Notes: a model not told the origin generated them from the letters alone. DNA of 64,000 nucleotides from Streptomyces sp. NBC_01198 (GCF_036010485.1 NZ_CP108568.1:4719001-4783000), one strand, 5' to 3'; shown: positions 52,428-61,437, numbered from the stretch's first letter. Made by a program: numbers and translations.

Positions 52428-53693
52428 TCAGCCGGCCAGCGGCCCCCTCGGTGCCGGACGCTCCGCGCGCCGCGGGGCGTGGCCGCGCAGCACCACCGCG
52501 CTGTTGAAGCCGCCGTGGCCGCGTGCGGTGACCAGGACGGTGCCGAGCCGGCGCTCGCGCGGCTCGCGGACCAGGTCGAGGCCGTAGGAGGGGTCGGGGT
52601 CGTCCAGATTGCCCACCGGGGGGATGACGCCGGCCCGCATCGCGAGCAGCGCGGTGGCCACGTTGAGCGCGGAACCGCCGGCCAGCAGCCGGCCGACCAG
52701 GCCCTGCGGCGCGGTGACCGGGACGGCGAGTGGGCCGAACACCGAGCACAGCGCCCGGGCTTCGGCCGCGTCGGCGTCGGGGCGGCCGGCTCCGTCGGCG
52801 ACCACCAGGTCCACTTCCTCCGGGCGCACCCCGGCCCGCTGCAGGGCCAGCGCGATGGCCCGGGCGTACTGCCGCCCGTCCGTGGCGGTGTCCCGGTAGT
52901 GGTGCGCGTCCTGGGTGGCCGCGTAGCCGGCGATCACCCCGTAGCCGGCCGGGGCGGACCGGGCCAGCGCCGCCGCCTCGTCCTCCACCAGCAGCACCGC
53001 GCCGCCCTCGCCGGGCAGATGGCCGTTGGCGGCCCGGTCGAAGGGCTTGTAGCCGGCCTTCGGGTCGGTGGCGGTGGACAGCTGGCCGCCGGCCATCTGA
53101 GCGGTCAGCGCGTAGGGGGCGATGGGGGCCTCGGTGCCGCCGGCCAGTACGGCGCCGGTGCCGCGCCGGATGGCCCGGTCGGCCCAGCCGAGGCTGTCGA
53201 TGCCCGACGCCGCGTCGGAGACCAGCACCCCGCACGGTCCCTTCGCCCCGTGGTGGATGGCCAGTTGGCCGGTGCTCGCGGCGTAGAACCAGGCGATGGA
53301 CTGGTAGGCGCCGACCGCCTTGCGGCCCCGGCTCCACAGCGCCTGGATCTCCCGCTGGCCGAACTCGTTGCCGCCTGAGCCGCTGCCCAGGATCACCGAC
53401 GTGGCGTACGGGTCGTGGGCGGACGGGTCGTAGCCGGCGTCGGCGAGCGCCATGCCGGTCGCGGCGAACGCCAGCCAGGTCCAGCGGTCGGTCTGGATGG
53501 CCAGCCGGTCGGGTACGTGCTCGCCGACGTCGAATCCGGGCACCTGGCCGGCCAGCGTGGTGGCGTAGCGGCCGGTGTCGAAGGTGTCGATCGGCCGCAC
53601 GGCCAACTCGCCTGCCAGGGTGGCGCGCCAGTGCTCGTCGGCGCCGATGCCGGTCGGCGCGACCACGCCGAGTCCGGTGATCACGGCGGCCAT
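52428..53693 (-). CDS. Type II PKS chain length factor (KSbeta)
   Basis: A 421-residue ketosynthase-like partner. The active-site Cys is replaced (VSDAASGIDSLG in place of a CS motif), as expected of a chain length factor, and GEGGAVLLVE and GHGGFNSAVV are conserved. It pairs with KSalpha to set the chain length and may take part in starter selection. ATG overlaps the KSalpha stop (ATGA). It lies in the ACP-KSalpha-KSbeta order reversed on the strand, i.e. ACP first, then KSalpha, then KSbeta. Confidence 0.9.
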   Translation of the reverse strand: MAAVITGLGVVAPTGIGADEHWRATLAGELAVRPIDTFDTGRYATTLAGQVPGFDVGEHVPDRLAIQTDRWTWLAFAATGMALADAGYDPSAHDPYATSVILGSGSGGNEFGQREIQALWSRGRKAVGAYQSIAWFYAASTGQLAIHHGAKGPCGVLVSDAASGIDSLGWADRAIRRGTGAVLAGGTEAPIAPYALTAQMAGGQLSTATDPKAGYKPFDRAANGHLPGEGGAVLLVEDEAAALARSAPAGYGVIAGYAATQDAHHYRDTATDGRQYARAIALALQRAGVRPEEVDLVVADGAGRPDADAAEARALCSVFGPLAVPVTAPQGLVGRLLAGGSALNVATALLAMRAGVIPPVGNLDDPDPSYGLDLVREPRERRLGTVLVTARGHGGFNSAVVLRGHAPRRAERPAPRGPLAG

Positions 53694-54958
53694 CAGCGCA
53701 CCCCGGCCAGCACGATGGCGGACTGGAAGCCGCCGAAGCCGCTGCCGACCGACAGCGCGAGGTCCACCCGGTGGTCGCGCGCGGTGTTGGGCACGTAGTC
53801 CAGGTCGCACAGCGGGTCGGGGGTGGCGTAGTTGGCGGTGGGCGGCACGACGTTGTGCTCGATGGACAGGGCGGTGGCGGCCACTTCGATGGAGCCGATC
53901 GCACCGAGGGAGTGCCCCACCATGGACTTGATGGAGCTGACCGGCACCCGGTGGGCGTGGGCGCCGAGGCTGAGCTTGAACGCGGCGGTCTCGTGGCGGT
54001 CGTTCTGCTTGGTGCCCGAGCCGTGCGCGTTGACGTAGTCCAGCGCGCTGGGGTCCCGCCGCGCCTGGTCCAGCGCGCTGCCGATCGCGGCGGCCATCTC
54101 CACCCCGTCCGGGCGCAGTCCGGTCATGTGGAAGGCGTTGCACCGGTTGGCGTAGCCGACGATCTCCGCGTAGATGTGCGCGTCCCGCCGCCGGGCGTGC
54201 TCGTACTCCTCCAGGGTGAGCACGGCCGAGCCCTCTCCCATCACGAACCCGTCGCGCGTCGCGTCGAACGGCCGCGAGGCGTGCTCGGGGTCGTCGTTGC
54301 GGGTGCTGGTGGCGCCGATGGCGTCGAAGCAGGCGATCGAGATCGGTGTGATGGGCGCGTCGCTGGCGCCGGCCAGCATGACGTCGGCCAGGTCGTCCTG
54401 GATGAGCTGATACGCCTGCCCGATCGCGTCGATGCCCGAGGTGCAGCCGGTGGAGACCACCGAGGCCGGGCCGTGCGCGCCGAACCGGTAGGCGACCTCG
54501 GCGGCCATGGTGCTGGGGACCCACGCCTGGTGGAGGAATCCGGAGGCGAACTGCGGGTCCACCAGCCAGTTCTGGCCGCCGTCGCTGGCCACCGCGTACT
54601 CGTCCTCCAGGCGGGTGCTCGCGCCGACCGCGCTGCCCAGGCACACCGCCATCCGGTCGGGGTCGAAGCCGCCGTCGAGCACCAGGCCCGAGTCGGCCAT
54701 CGCCTCGTCGGCGGCGACCAGCGCGAACTGCACGGAGCGGTCGTTGCGGAAGACCTCCTGCCGGGTCAGACCCGCGGCGAGCGGGTCGAAGTCGACCTCG
54801 GCGGCCAGTTGGGAGCGGAACTGCGCCGGGTCGAAGAGCGAGATCCGCCGGGTCGCGGTGCGCCCGTCGGTGATGAGCTGCCAGAAGGCCTTCCGCGTGG
54901 CGCCGCCGGGCGCCACCACACCGATCCCGGTGACCACGATGCGTCGCGGGCCGCTCAT
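53693..54958 (-). CDS. Type II PKS ketosynthase (KSalpha)
   Basis: A 421-residue ketosynthase of the aromatic type: Cys172 in VSTGCTSGIDAIG, HGSGTKQNDRHETAAFK, and KSMVGHSLGAIGSIE supply the Cys-His-His triad, and FHMTGLRPDGVEMAAAI is typical of aromatic KSalpha. It makes the poly-beta-ketone by decarboxylative addition of malonyl units. It overlaps both the ACP gene and the CLF gene (ATGA), so the three are coupled. No clear ketoreductase or aromatase is in the window; they may lie outside or may not be needed. Confidence 0.95.
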   Translation of the reverse strand: MSGPRRIVVTGIGVVAPGGATRKAFWQLITDGRTATRRISLFDPAQFRSQLAAEVDFDPLAAGLTRQEVFRNDRSVQFALVAADEAMADSGLVLDGGFDPDRMAVCLGSAVGASTRLEDEYAVASDGGQNWLVDPQFASGFLHQAWVPSTMAAEVAYRFGAHGPASVVSTGCTSGIDAIGQAYQLIQDDLADVMLAGASDAPITPISIACFDAIGATSTRNDDPEHASRPFDATRDGFVMGEGSAVLTLEEYEHARRRDAHIYAEIVGYANRCNAFHMTGLRPDGVEMAAAIGSALDQARRDPSALDYVNAHGSGTKQNDRHETAAFKLSLGAHAHRVPVSSIKSMVGHSLGAIGSIEVAATALSIEHNVVPPTANYATPDPLCDLDYVPNTARDHRVDLALSVGSGFGGFQSAIVLAGVR

Positions 54959-55203
54959 CGCGCGTGCTCGCTCAGTCCCTCGTTGACCAGCGTCACCAGC
55001 TCACCGAAGGTCGCGTTCGCGTGCTCGTCGTCGAGCTCGACGCCGTAGCGGTCCTCGATCTCCGCCTTGACCTGCAGTTGCGCCAGCGAGTCCAGGTCGA
55101 CGTCGCTCAGCGTGGCACTCGGGTCGGCGGTCACCGCGGAACGCGGCAGTCCGGCTTTGACGACCAGGATCTCCATCAGGTCGTTAATTGTGAATGTCGG
55201 CAC
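54955..55203 (-). CDS. Type II acyl carrier protein
   Basis: An 82-residue ACP with the phosphopantetheine Ser in DVDLDSLAQLQ (the D-S-L motif) and the usual acidic helix pattern. It carries the growing chain for the KSalpha/CLF pair. Its stop overlaps the KSalpha start (ATGA). It is the first gene of the minus-strand operon opposite the methyltransferase operon. Confidence 0.9.
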   Translation of the reverse strand: MPTFTINDLMEILVVKAGLPRSAVTADPSATLSDVDLDSLAQLQVKAEIEDRYGVELDDEHANATFGELVTLVNEGLSEHAR

Positions 55204-55425
55204 AGCGATTCCCCTTCACATTTCGACAACGAACCCGGCAACTCAGGCTACGCAATAACTAGCCCGATTATCTTCAGCCCAGAGAACTAAATCGGCTCAT
55301 ACCCGAGAACGAGGCCGACCCATCCTCGCGAATGATTCATTGCCTACCACGGGAGTTATTGACGCCATTTCAGAATCGGTGATTCACTGGCTCCAATTGA
55401 TTTCCCCGATTGTGAGGAGATTGGA
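55204..55425. promoter_or_regulatory. Divergent promoter region of the type II PKS and tailoring operons
   Basis: A 222-nt region clearly poorer in GC than its surroundings (many AT runs such as GCAATAACTAGCCCGATTATC) between the ACP start and the first methyltransferase start. It should hold both promoters and any operator for the regulators. No clear -10/-35 pair was chosen. GAGGAG precedes the plus-strand ATG. Confidence 0.55.
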
Positions 55426-56271
55426 ATGGACGCGTCAGCAGCACCGACAAAGGCACCGGCGGGCGCCGGCGTCACCGCGGTCGCCGTGGCGATGGCCAGG
55501 GCCACGGAGACCGGCCGCGCCGACCGGATGTTCCACGATCCGTACGCCCAGCCCTTCGTCGACGCGGCCAGGGCGGTGCTCGACGCGGACGAGTGGCCGT
55601 CGCTGGTCGCCTGGGTGGACCTGTTCTACTCCCGCGGGGTGGTGCGCACCCGCTTCATCGACGACTTCGTGTCCGAGGCTGCGGCCGGCGGCTGCGGCCA
55701 GGTGGTCATCCTCGGCGCCGGCCTGGACGCGCGGGCCTTCCGGCTGCCGCTGCCGGAGGCGGACGTCTTCGAGGTGGACACGCCCTCGGTGTTCGGCTTC
55801 AAGGACAAGGTGCTGGCCGACGCTGGCGCCCGGCCGACCGCCCGCTCGCGTACCGCCGTGTACGCCGACCTGCGGGAGGACTTCGCCGCACGGCTGGCCG
55901 GCAGCACCTTCGACCCCGGCAGGCCGACCGCGTGGGTCGCCGAGGGCGTGCTGCCGTACCTGACCGCCGAGCAGGCGCGGCAGGTGATCACCGACGTCGG
56001 CCGGCTGTCCGCGCCGGGCAGCAGGCTGGTCTTCGAGCACTCCGACAAGCCGGGGCCCGACCCGCGCGCGGCGACCGCGGCGCTGAGCACGCCGGGTGCG
56101 AACCGGATCAGCGCGATGGTCCGCGGCGGCCTCGGCCCGGGCGGCCGGGACTGGGTGGCCGGGCAGGGCTGGACGATCCACGTCACCGAGCGCGGCGACC
56201 TCGGGCCGCGCTACGGGCGGCCCGACGACCGGCTGCCCGGCGGGCAGTTCATCACCGCGACCCGCGACTGA
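55426..56271 (+). CDS. Leucine-carboxyl-methyltransferase-like SAM methyltransferase
   Basis: A 281-residue protein of the LCM/TIGR00027-like SAM methyltransferase group: VVILGAGLDARAFRLPLP is the SAM-binding motif I, VFEVDTPSVF motif II, and AWVAEGVLPYLT the later motif. It starts with VTAVAVAMARATETG and DPYAQPFVD, typical of the group in polyketide clusters, where members are O-methyltransferases. It probably methylates a hydroxyl of the aromatic product. It begins the plus-strand tailoring operon. Confidence 0.85.
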   Translation: MDASAAPTKAPAGAGVTAVAVAMARATETGRADRMFHDPYAQPFVDAARAVLDADEWPSLVAWVDLFYSRGVVRTRFIDDFVSEAAAGGCGQVVILGAGLDARAFRLPLPEADVFEVDTPSVFGFKDKVLADAGARPTARSRTAVYADLREDFAARLAGSTFDPGRPTAWVAEGVLPYLTAEQARQVITDVGRLSAPGSRLVFEHSDKPGPDPRAATAALSTPGANRISAMVRGGLGPGGRDWVAGQGWTIHVTERGDLGPRYGRPDDRLPGGQFITATRD

Positions 56272-56285
56272 CCGGGACGAAGGAT

Positions 56286-56987
56286 ATGGAATCGAACCAG
56301 GCGCAGACCGAACGTCCCGATCCGACAGAGGAACGTATTCAGGCTGCCGCCGAGTCCTATCGGCGGCCGATGCTCGCGGCCTACGACCTGTTCGTGCTCG
56401 GCATGATGAGCCGGTTCATGTGGCGCTGCCCGCGCGGCAGAATGCTGGCGCATTACGACCGCCAGGTCGGCGCGACGCACCTGGATATCGGTCCCGGCAC
56501 CGGCTGGTTCCTGGACAGGAGCAGGTTTCCGGTGGAATCCCCCTCGATCACCCTGCTCGATCTCAACGAGGTGGTGCTCGCCACCGCGGCCCACCGGATC
56601 AGGCGCTACCACCCGCAGACCCGGGTCGGCGACGCGTTCAAACCGCTCGCGCTGGGCACCGAGCGCTACGACTCGGTCGGCATGAACTTCCTGCTGCACT
56701 GCCTGCCGGGGACCATGCGGCAGAAGTCGGTGGTCTTCGACCACGTGCGACCGTACCTGCGCCCCGGGGCGCGGGTGTTCGGCAGCACCGTGCTGGGCAG
56801 CGGGCCGCACCACACGAGGCGGTCGGGCAAGCTGCTGGCCAAGCTCAACCGCAGTGAGGTCTTCAGCAACCTCGACGACCGCCTGGAGGACCTGAACGAG
56901 CAGCTGCGCGCCCGGTTCACCGACGTCGAGACGGTCAGGTCCGGCGCGGTCTGCCTGTTCGCGGCACGGTTCCCGGGGGCGCGATGA
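56286..56987 (+). CDS. Class I SAM-dependent methyltransferase
   Basis: A 233-residue Rossmann-fold methyltransferase: THLDIGPGTGWFLDR is motif I (DxGxGxG-like), ITLLDLNEVVL motif II, and YDSVGMNFLLHCLPG the substrate-side motif. Its reaction is not shown. ATG with GGACGAAGGA upstream is 14 nt after the first methyltransferase. Its stop overlaps the kinase gene start (ATGA). Confidence 0.8.
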   Translation: MESNQAQTERPDPTEERIQAAAESYRRPMLAAYDLFVLGMMSRFMWRCPRGRMLAHYDRQVGATHLDIGPGTGWFLDRSRFPVESPSITLLDLNEVVLATAAHRIRRYHPQTRVGDAFKPLALGTERYDSVGMNFLLHCLPGTMRQKSVVFDHVRPYLRPGARVFGSTVLGSGPHHTRRSGKLLAKLNRSEVFSNLDDRLEDLNEQLRARFTDVETVRSGAVCLFAARFPGAR

Positions 56988-57631
56988 GCGGCGAGCCGAA
57001 CCAGCCGGCCCAGCAGCTGCGCGAGCCGGACCCGCTGGCGCAGCAGCTGCACGACGGCGTGCTGCAGGCGCTGGCCGTCGCCCGTATCCGGCTGGACCGG
57101 GCGCTCGCCACGCCCGGCCCGCTGCCCCGCGAGCTCGCAACGGAGCTTCGGCTGCTGGTGGACGGTGAGATCGCCGGCCTGCGCCGGCTGATCAGCGGGT
57201 CAGCGCCGCCCACCCCGCCGCACCCGGACCTGCCCAGCGCGCTGGCGGCCACCGCGGAACACCTCCAGTCGGTCACCGGCATCCGCATCCGGGTCGAGAA
57301 CAGCGCGGCGCCGCGCGGCCGTTGGGCGGGCAACGACCTGGTGGCCTACCGGATCGCCCGCGAGGCGCTGCACAACACCGCCAAGCACAGCGGCGCCAGG
57401 CACGCCTGGGTGACGCTGGCCGCGCGGCGGGACCGGCTGGTCTGCGTGGTCTCCGACGACGGCCGCGGCTTCGCACCGCCCACCGCCCGCCCGCACTTCG
57501 GGCTGCCAGCGATGTACGCGCAGGCCCGGGACGCGGGCGGCTACCTGGCCGTCCGGTCCCGCCGCACCGGCACGTTCGTCACCCTCTCGCTGCCCAGGAA
57601 CCCGGCGCCGCAGGGGGAGGCCGAGCGATGA
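56984..57631 (+). CDS. Soluble sensor histidine kinase without a sensor domain
   Basis: A 215-residue kinase of the HisKA_3 type. The phospho-accepting His is in LAQQLHDGVLQALA (residues about 18-31), the N-box is in IAREALHNTAKHSGA and the G-box in SDDGRGFAPP. There is no membrane segment or input domain, so it must be controlled by another protein or by a ligand within these 215 residues. It is translated together with the response regulator gene (ATGA). NarL-type kinases of this build pair with LuxR-type regulators. Confidence 0.8.
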   Translation: MSGEPNQPAQQLREPDPLAQQLHDGVLQALAVARIRLDRALATPGPLPRELATELRLLVDGEIAGLRRLISGSAPPTPPHPDLPSALAATAEHLQSVTGIRIRVENSAAPRGRWAGNDLVAYRIAREALHNTAKHSGARHAWVTLAARRDRLVCVVSDDGRGFAPPTARPHFGLPAMYAQARDAGGYLAVRSRRTGTFVTLSLPRNPAPQGEAER

Positions 57632-58281
57632 CGCCGTACGACCCCGCGTACCGGCCGACCATCCTGATCTGCGACGACCACCCGGTGGTGCGCTGCGGCA
57701 TCCGTACGCTGCTCCCCGACGACCGCTACCAGGTGGTGGGCGAGGCGGAGGACCTGGCCGGCACCGTGGAGCAGGTCGACCTCCACCGGCCCGCCGTGCT
57801 GCTGCTCGACCTGAGCTTCCTCGGCACCCTGAGCCTCGGCGTGCTGCCCACCGTGCGGGCGCTGTCGCCCGCCACCCGGGTGCTGATCCTGACCATGCAC
57901 AACGACTTGGACTCGGCGCGCGGTTCGCTCGCCGCCGGCGCGCACGGCTTCCTGCCCAAGGACGCCGCAGCCGGGGAACTCGTCGCCGCGGTCGACGCGC
58001 TCGCGGCCGGCGGCCGCTACCTCGACCCGGCGCTCGGCGCCGCGCTGCTCGACCGGCAGGACGACACCGACGACGCGCTGAGCCGGCGGGAACGCGAGGT
58101 GCTCGGGATGATCGCGGACGGCCTGACGCACCAGCAGATCGCCGACGAGCTCGGCCTGTCGGTGCGGACCATCGAGGCGCAGCGCGCGTCGATCAAGGTG
58201 AAGCTCGGAGTCAGCAGGCGGGCGGAGCTGATCAGTTACGCCCGGCGGCTGCGGTTGACCACGACAGGAGGCGATCGGTGA
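57628..58281 (+). CDS. NarL/LuxR-type response regulator
   Basis: A 217-residue regulator with a receiver domain (ILICDDHPVVRCGIR; LLLDLSFLG with the Asp; GFLPKD with the Lys) and a LuxR-type helix-turn-helix (LSRREREVLGMIADGLTHQQIADELGLSVRTIEAQRAS, here in parts: LSRREREVLGMIADG and HQQIADELGLS). The acidic pair DD and the Asp are intact, unlike in the other LuxR-type regulator at 51335. It forms a pair with the preceding kinase and is probably a regulator of this cluster. Confidence 0.85.
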   Translation: MTPYDPAYRPTILICDDHPVVRCGIRTLLPDDRYQVVGEAEDLAGTVEQVDLHRPAVLLLDLSFLGTLSLGVLPTVRALSPATRVLILTMHNDLDSARGSLAAGAHGFLPKDAAAGELVAAVDALAAGGRYLDPALGAALLDRQDDTDDALSRREREVLGMIADGLTHQQIADELGLSVRTIEAQRASIKVKLGVSRRAELISYARRLRLTTTGGDR

Positions 58282-59246
58282 TGCAGACGGGCCGGCCCAG
58301 CCGTACCGCGTTGAGCTCGGCGCGCGCCCGCGCCGTGCACCAGGTGGCGGACACACCACGGGTGTTCGCCGACCCGCTGGCGGCGCGGATCATCGACGGC
58401 GTGGACGGTGTCCAGGACGCCCCGCTCCCGGCTGGCGCGCCCGGCATGCCCGCGGAGGTGCGGCTGTTCATGGCGCTGCGGCACCGGGTGGCCGAGGACG
58501 CACTGGCCGCCGCCCCGCACACCGGCCAGGTGGTCATCCTCGGGGCGGGCCTGGACACCTTCGCCTACCGGAACCGCGATCCGGCGCTGCGGGTCTTCGA
58601 GGTGGACCTGCCGGCCACGCAGGAGTGGAAGCGCCGGCGGCTGGCCGAGGCCGGTATCGAGGTGCCGGAGACGGTGGTGTTCTGCCCGGTCGACTTCGCC
58701 GAGCAGAGCGTGGGCGACGGGCTCGCCGCGGCCGGATTCGACCGGCACGCACCGGCGTTCTTCCTGCTGCTCGGCGTCGCCCCCTACCTGACCAGGGACG
58801 CGCTGCTGGCCACCGCGCGCTTCGTGGCGGAGATGCCCGCACCCGCTGAGCTGGTCTTCGACTACAACCAGCCCGCCGCAGCCATGCCGCCGCACCGCAG
58901 GCCCGCGCTCGCCGCGCAGGCCGAGGCGATGGCGCGGATGGGCGAGCCCTGGCGGTCGTTCTTCACCCCGCCCGAGATCGCCGCGGAGCTGGCCGACGCC
59001 GGCTTCGACGGCGTCGCCGACGTCGGCTGGCGGGAGTGCCTGGCCCGCTACGGGCTCGACCCGTCGCTGCCCGACCTGTTCGGCGGGCGCATCGTGCACG
59101 CCCGCGCGTCCGGCACGGGGTCCGGGCGGCCGGGAACGACGGCGGCCACCGCCGGGACCGCGACTGGAACCGCGCCCGGACCTGCCGCCGGAACCGCGCC
59201 CGGACCTGCCGCCGGACGTGCCGCGCGACGAGAGAGGAGCCAGTGA
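58278..59246 (+). CDS. Second LCM-type SAM methyltransferase
   Basis: A 322-residue methyltransferase of the same group as the first. VVILGAGLDTFAYRN is motif I and VFEVDLPATQEW motif II. GVAPYLT is the later motif. Its last 45 residues are a Gly/Ala/Thr/Pro-rich tail with a tandem repeat and are not part of the fold. The GTG overlaps the regulator stop, with an ATG three bases on. AGGAGG precedes it. The stop overlaps the FAD gene by one base. Confidence 0.85.
   Translation: MMQTGRPSRTALSSARARAVHQVADTPRVFADPLAARIIDGVDGVQDAPLPAGAPGMPAEVRLFMALRHRVAEDALAAAPHTGQVVILGAGLDTFAYRNRDPALRVFEVDLPATQEWKRRRLAEAGIEVPETVVFCPVDFAEQSVGDGLAAAGFDRHAPAFFLLLGVAPYLTRDALLATARFVAEMPAPAELVFDYNQPAAAMPPHRRPALAAQAEAMARMGEPWRSFFTPPEIAAELADAGFDGVADVGWRECLARYGLDPSLPDLFGGRIVHARASGTGSGRPGTTAATAGTATGTAPGPAAGTAPGPAAGRAARRERSQ
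59166..59213 (+). repeat. 24-bp tandem repeat in the tail of the second LCM-type methyltransferase gene
   Basis: Two identical 24-nt units encode GTAPGPAA twice in the unstructured C-terminal tail. An imperfect third copy seems to precede them. It is a recent slippage expansion that does not touch the catalytic domain. Confidence 0.8.
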
Positions 59247-60313
59247 TGCACGTCCTGGTCATCGGTGGCGGGGTGGCCGGTCCGGCCACCGCCGTCGCCC
59301 TGTGCTCGATCGGTGTCGAGGTCACCGTCTGCGAGGCCCGCCCGGCCGAGGACAAGGACGCCGGGCTGTGGGTGATGGTCGCCCCGAACGGCCTGGCGGC
59401 GCTGGACATGCTGGGCCTGCGGGAGACCGTGCTGCGCGAGTCGCTGGCGGGCGAGGTCGGGCCGTCCGGCTTCGCGCCGGTGCGCCGCCTGGGGCTCTAC
59501 CGGCTGCTGCGGGAGGCGGCGGTGGCGCGTGGCGCGCGGATCGAGCACGACAGGAAGCTGGTGGACGCCGACACCACCGCGGACGGCGTGGTCGCGCGGT
59601 TCGCCGACGGCTCGACCCTGCACGGCGACCTGCTCGTCGGCTGCGACGGCGTCCACTCGCGGACCAGGTCGATCATCGATCCGGCCGCGCCGGCCACCCG
59701 CTACGTCCCGCTGCTGAACCTCGGCGGCTTCGCGTCCGGGGTGGAAGCTCCCGGCGACCCGGCGCAACTGCAGTTCGTCCGCGCCCCCAAGGGCTTCTTC
59801 GGCTACGCGACCTCGGGGACGGGCGAGGTGTGGTGGTTCGCCAACCTGCCCTGGGGCGCGGAGCCGAGCCGGGCCGAGCTGGCGGCGATGGACCGCGCCT
59901 CCCTCACCGCCCGCCTGCTCGACACCTTCGCCGAGGCGCCGCCCTTCGTCGCGGACGTCCTGCGCTCCACCTACACCGACCTCTACGCGCTGCCCACCCA
60001 CGACCTGCCCACCGTGCCGACCTGGTGGCGGGACAACCTGGTCATCCTCGGCGACGCGGCGCACGCCACCACGCCGACGTCGGGGCAGGGCTCCTCGATG
60101 GCGCTGGAGGACGCGGTGGTGCTGGCCAAGTGCCTGCGCGACCTGCCCAGGACACAGGCCGCGGCCCGTTACGAACAGCTGCGCCGGGAAAGGGTCGAGG
60201 GCATCGTCGCGCTCGGCGCCCGCGCGTCGGCGGCGAAGCTGAACGACGCGGCGCCCGACAACTCGCTGGACTGGGTGCTCGACTACCGGATCGACTGGGC
60301 GGCCCGCGTCTGA
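59246..60313 (+). CDS. FAD-dependent aromatic hydroxylase
   Basis: A 355-residue flavoprotein monooxygenase: VLVIGGGVAGPATAVAL binds the ADP of FAD, DLLVGCDGVHSRTR is the DG motif and VILGDAAHATTPTSGQG the GD motif. These enzymes use NAD(P)H and oxygen to hydroxylate aromatic rings and are common in aromatic polyketide tailoring. It ends the plus-strand operon of methyltransferases, kinase and regulator. The next strand change is marked by a strong terminator. Confidence 0.9.
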   Translation: MHVLVIGGGVAGPATAVALCSIGVEVTVCEARPAEDKDAGLWVMVAPNGLAALDMLGLRETVLRESLAGEVGPSGFAPVRRLGLYRLLREAAVARGARIEHDRKLVDADTTADGVVARFADGSTLHGDLLVGCDGVHSRTRSIIDPAAPATRYVPLLNLGGFASGVEAPGDPAQLQFVRAPKGFFGYATSGTGEVWWFANLPWGAEPSRAELAAMDRASLTARLLDTFAEAPPFVADVLRSTYTDLYALPTHDLPTVPTWWRDNLVILGDAAHATTPTSGQGSSMALEDAVVLAKCLRDLPRTQAAARYEQLRRERVEGIVALGARASAAKLNDAAPDNSLDWVLDYRIDWAARV

Positions 60314-60334
60314 GCGGGCCCCACCCGTGAACAG

Positions 60335-60370
60335 CCCGAGGGGCGCGGCGAGTTCGCCGCGCCCCTCGGG
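60335..60370. terminator. Bidirectional terminator
   Basis: A perfect stem of 16 bp (CCCGAGGGGCGCGGCG and its complement) with an AGTT loop lies between the convergent FAD hydroxylase gene and the phosphatase gene. It ends both transcripts. Confidence 0.9.
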
Positions 60371-60393
60371 CGTTCCCGCCGGGCGCCCGCCCC

Positions 60394-61437
60394 TCACGCG
60401 TTCCCGCGGCCGCCCGCGGGTCGGGACCCGGCTGCCGGGGCCACCAGCCGCGCCCGCAGCGTGGCGAGCGTCGCGGGCGTCACGCCGCCGCGCTCGGCCA
60501 GGTAGTCCTCCAGCGAGCCGTAACGGGCGCGCAGCGCCGCAAGCGTCGTCGCCATCGCGTGCCGGGGCGCACCGAAGACCGCGTGGTAGCGCTCCGCGTC
60601 CAGACCGAGCGCGGCGAGCCTGGGCAGCAGCCGTTCCATCCGGCGCTCGCTGAAGTAGACCCGGCTGAGCGCGTAGTCGTCCAGCACGGTCGCGTCGTCC
60701 ACGCCGAGCACCGACAGCAACAGCGCGGCCGCCATGCCCGTACGGTCCTTGCCCGCCGTGCAGTGGATCACCGCGGGCACGCCGTCCGGTGCGGCGAGTG
60801 CGGTGAGGACCTGGCCGAGGACGGCCGCGTCCTGCTCGCCCATGTCCAGGTAGACCCGGTGCAGGAAGTCGTCGGGGATGGCGTCGCCGCGGCCGCTGCG
60901 GAAAAGGTCGCCGAGCGGGTTCGGCCGCGAGGCGTCGCCGCCGATGGCGAAGGGCTCGTGCCGGACCGCGGCCGGCAGCGCGGAGGGCGCCTTCGTGCGC
61001 TCGTCGTCGGTGCGCAGGTCGTACGCCACCCGCAGGCCGAGCTGGTCGATCGCGGCGAGGTCGGCCGGGGTGAGGCGGTCGGGCGCGTCGGCGCGGAAGA
61101 CCAGGCCCCATCGAGTACGGCCGCCGTCGCGGGTGCGATAGCCGCCCAGGTCACGGAAGTTGGCCGCGCCCTCCAGCGGCATCACCCGTTCCGCCGCCAG
61201 CACCGCGGCGCCGCCGTCGACCGGCGCGACGGATATGTAGTGCCGGCCGGGGCCCAGTTGGGGCAGCGACATCCGCGTCGCGCCTTCGACGCGGGCGACG
61301 GGGTGGTCGTGGTCGACGGACTCCGGCGACGGCCCGACCGCCAGTTCCACCGGACCGGCGCCGGCCAGCTCCCAGGAGACGCCCAGGGTGCCGGTACCGT
61401 CGCGAACCACGTCGACCGCCAGCACGACCGTTCCCAT
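60394..61437 (-). CDS. Protein tyrosine/serine phosphatase
   Basis: A 347-residue protein with a small beta-rich N-terminal domain (about 1-85) and a phosphatase domain with the signature VIHCTAGKDRTGM (Cys-x5-Arg loop), preceded by ANFRDLGGYRTRDG as in the bacterial Tyr-phosphatase 3 family. It removes phosphate from proteins or lipids. GGAGG precedes the ATG. It is next to, but convergent with, the FAD gene and may not belong to the polyketide cluster. Confidence 0.85.
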   Translation of the reverse strand: MGTVVLAVDVVRDGTGTLGVSWELAGAGPVELAVGPSPESVDHDHPVARVEGATRMSLPQLGPGRHYISVAPVDGGAAVLAAERVMPLEGAANFRDLGGYRTRDGGRTRWGLVFRADAPDRLTPADLAAIDQLGLRVAYDLRTDDERTKAPSALPAAVRHEPFAIGGDASRPNPLGDLFRSGRGDAIPDDFLHRVYLDMGEQDAAVLGQVLTALAAPDGVPAVIHCTAGKDRTGMAAALLLSVLGVDDATVLDDYALSRVYFSERRMERLLPRLAALGLDAERYHAVFGAPRHAMATTLAALRARYGSLEDYLAERGGVTPATLATLRARLVAPAAGSRPAGGRGNA

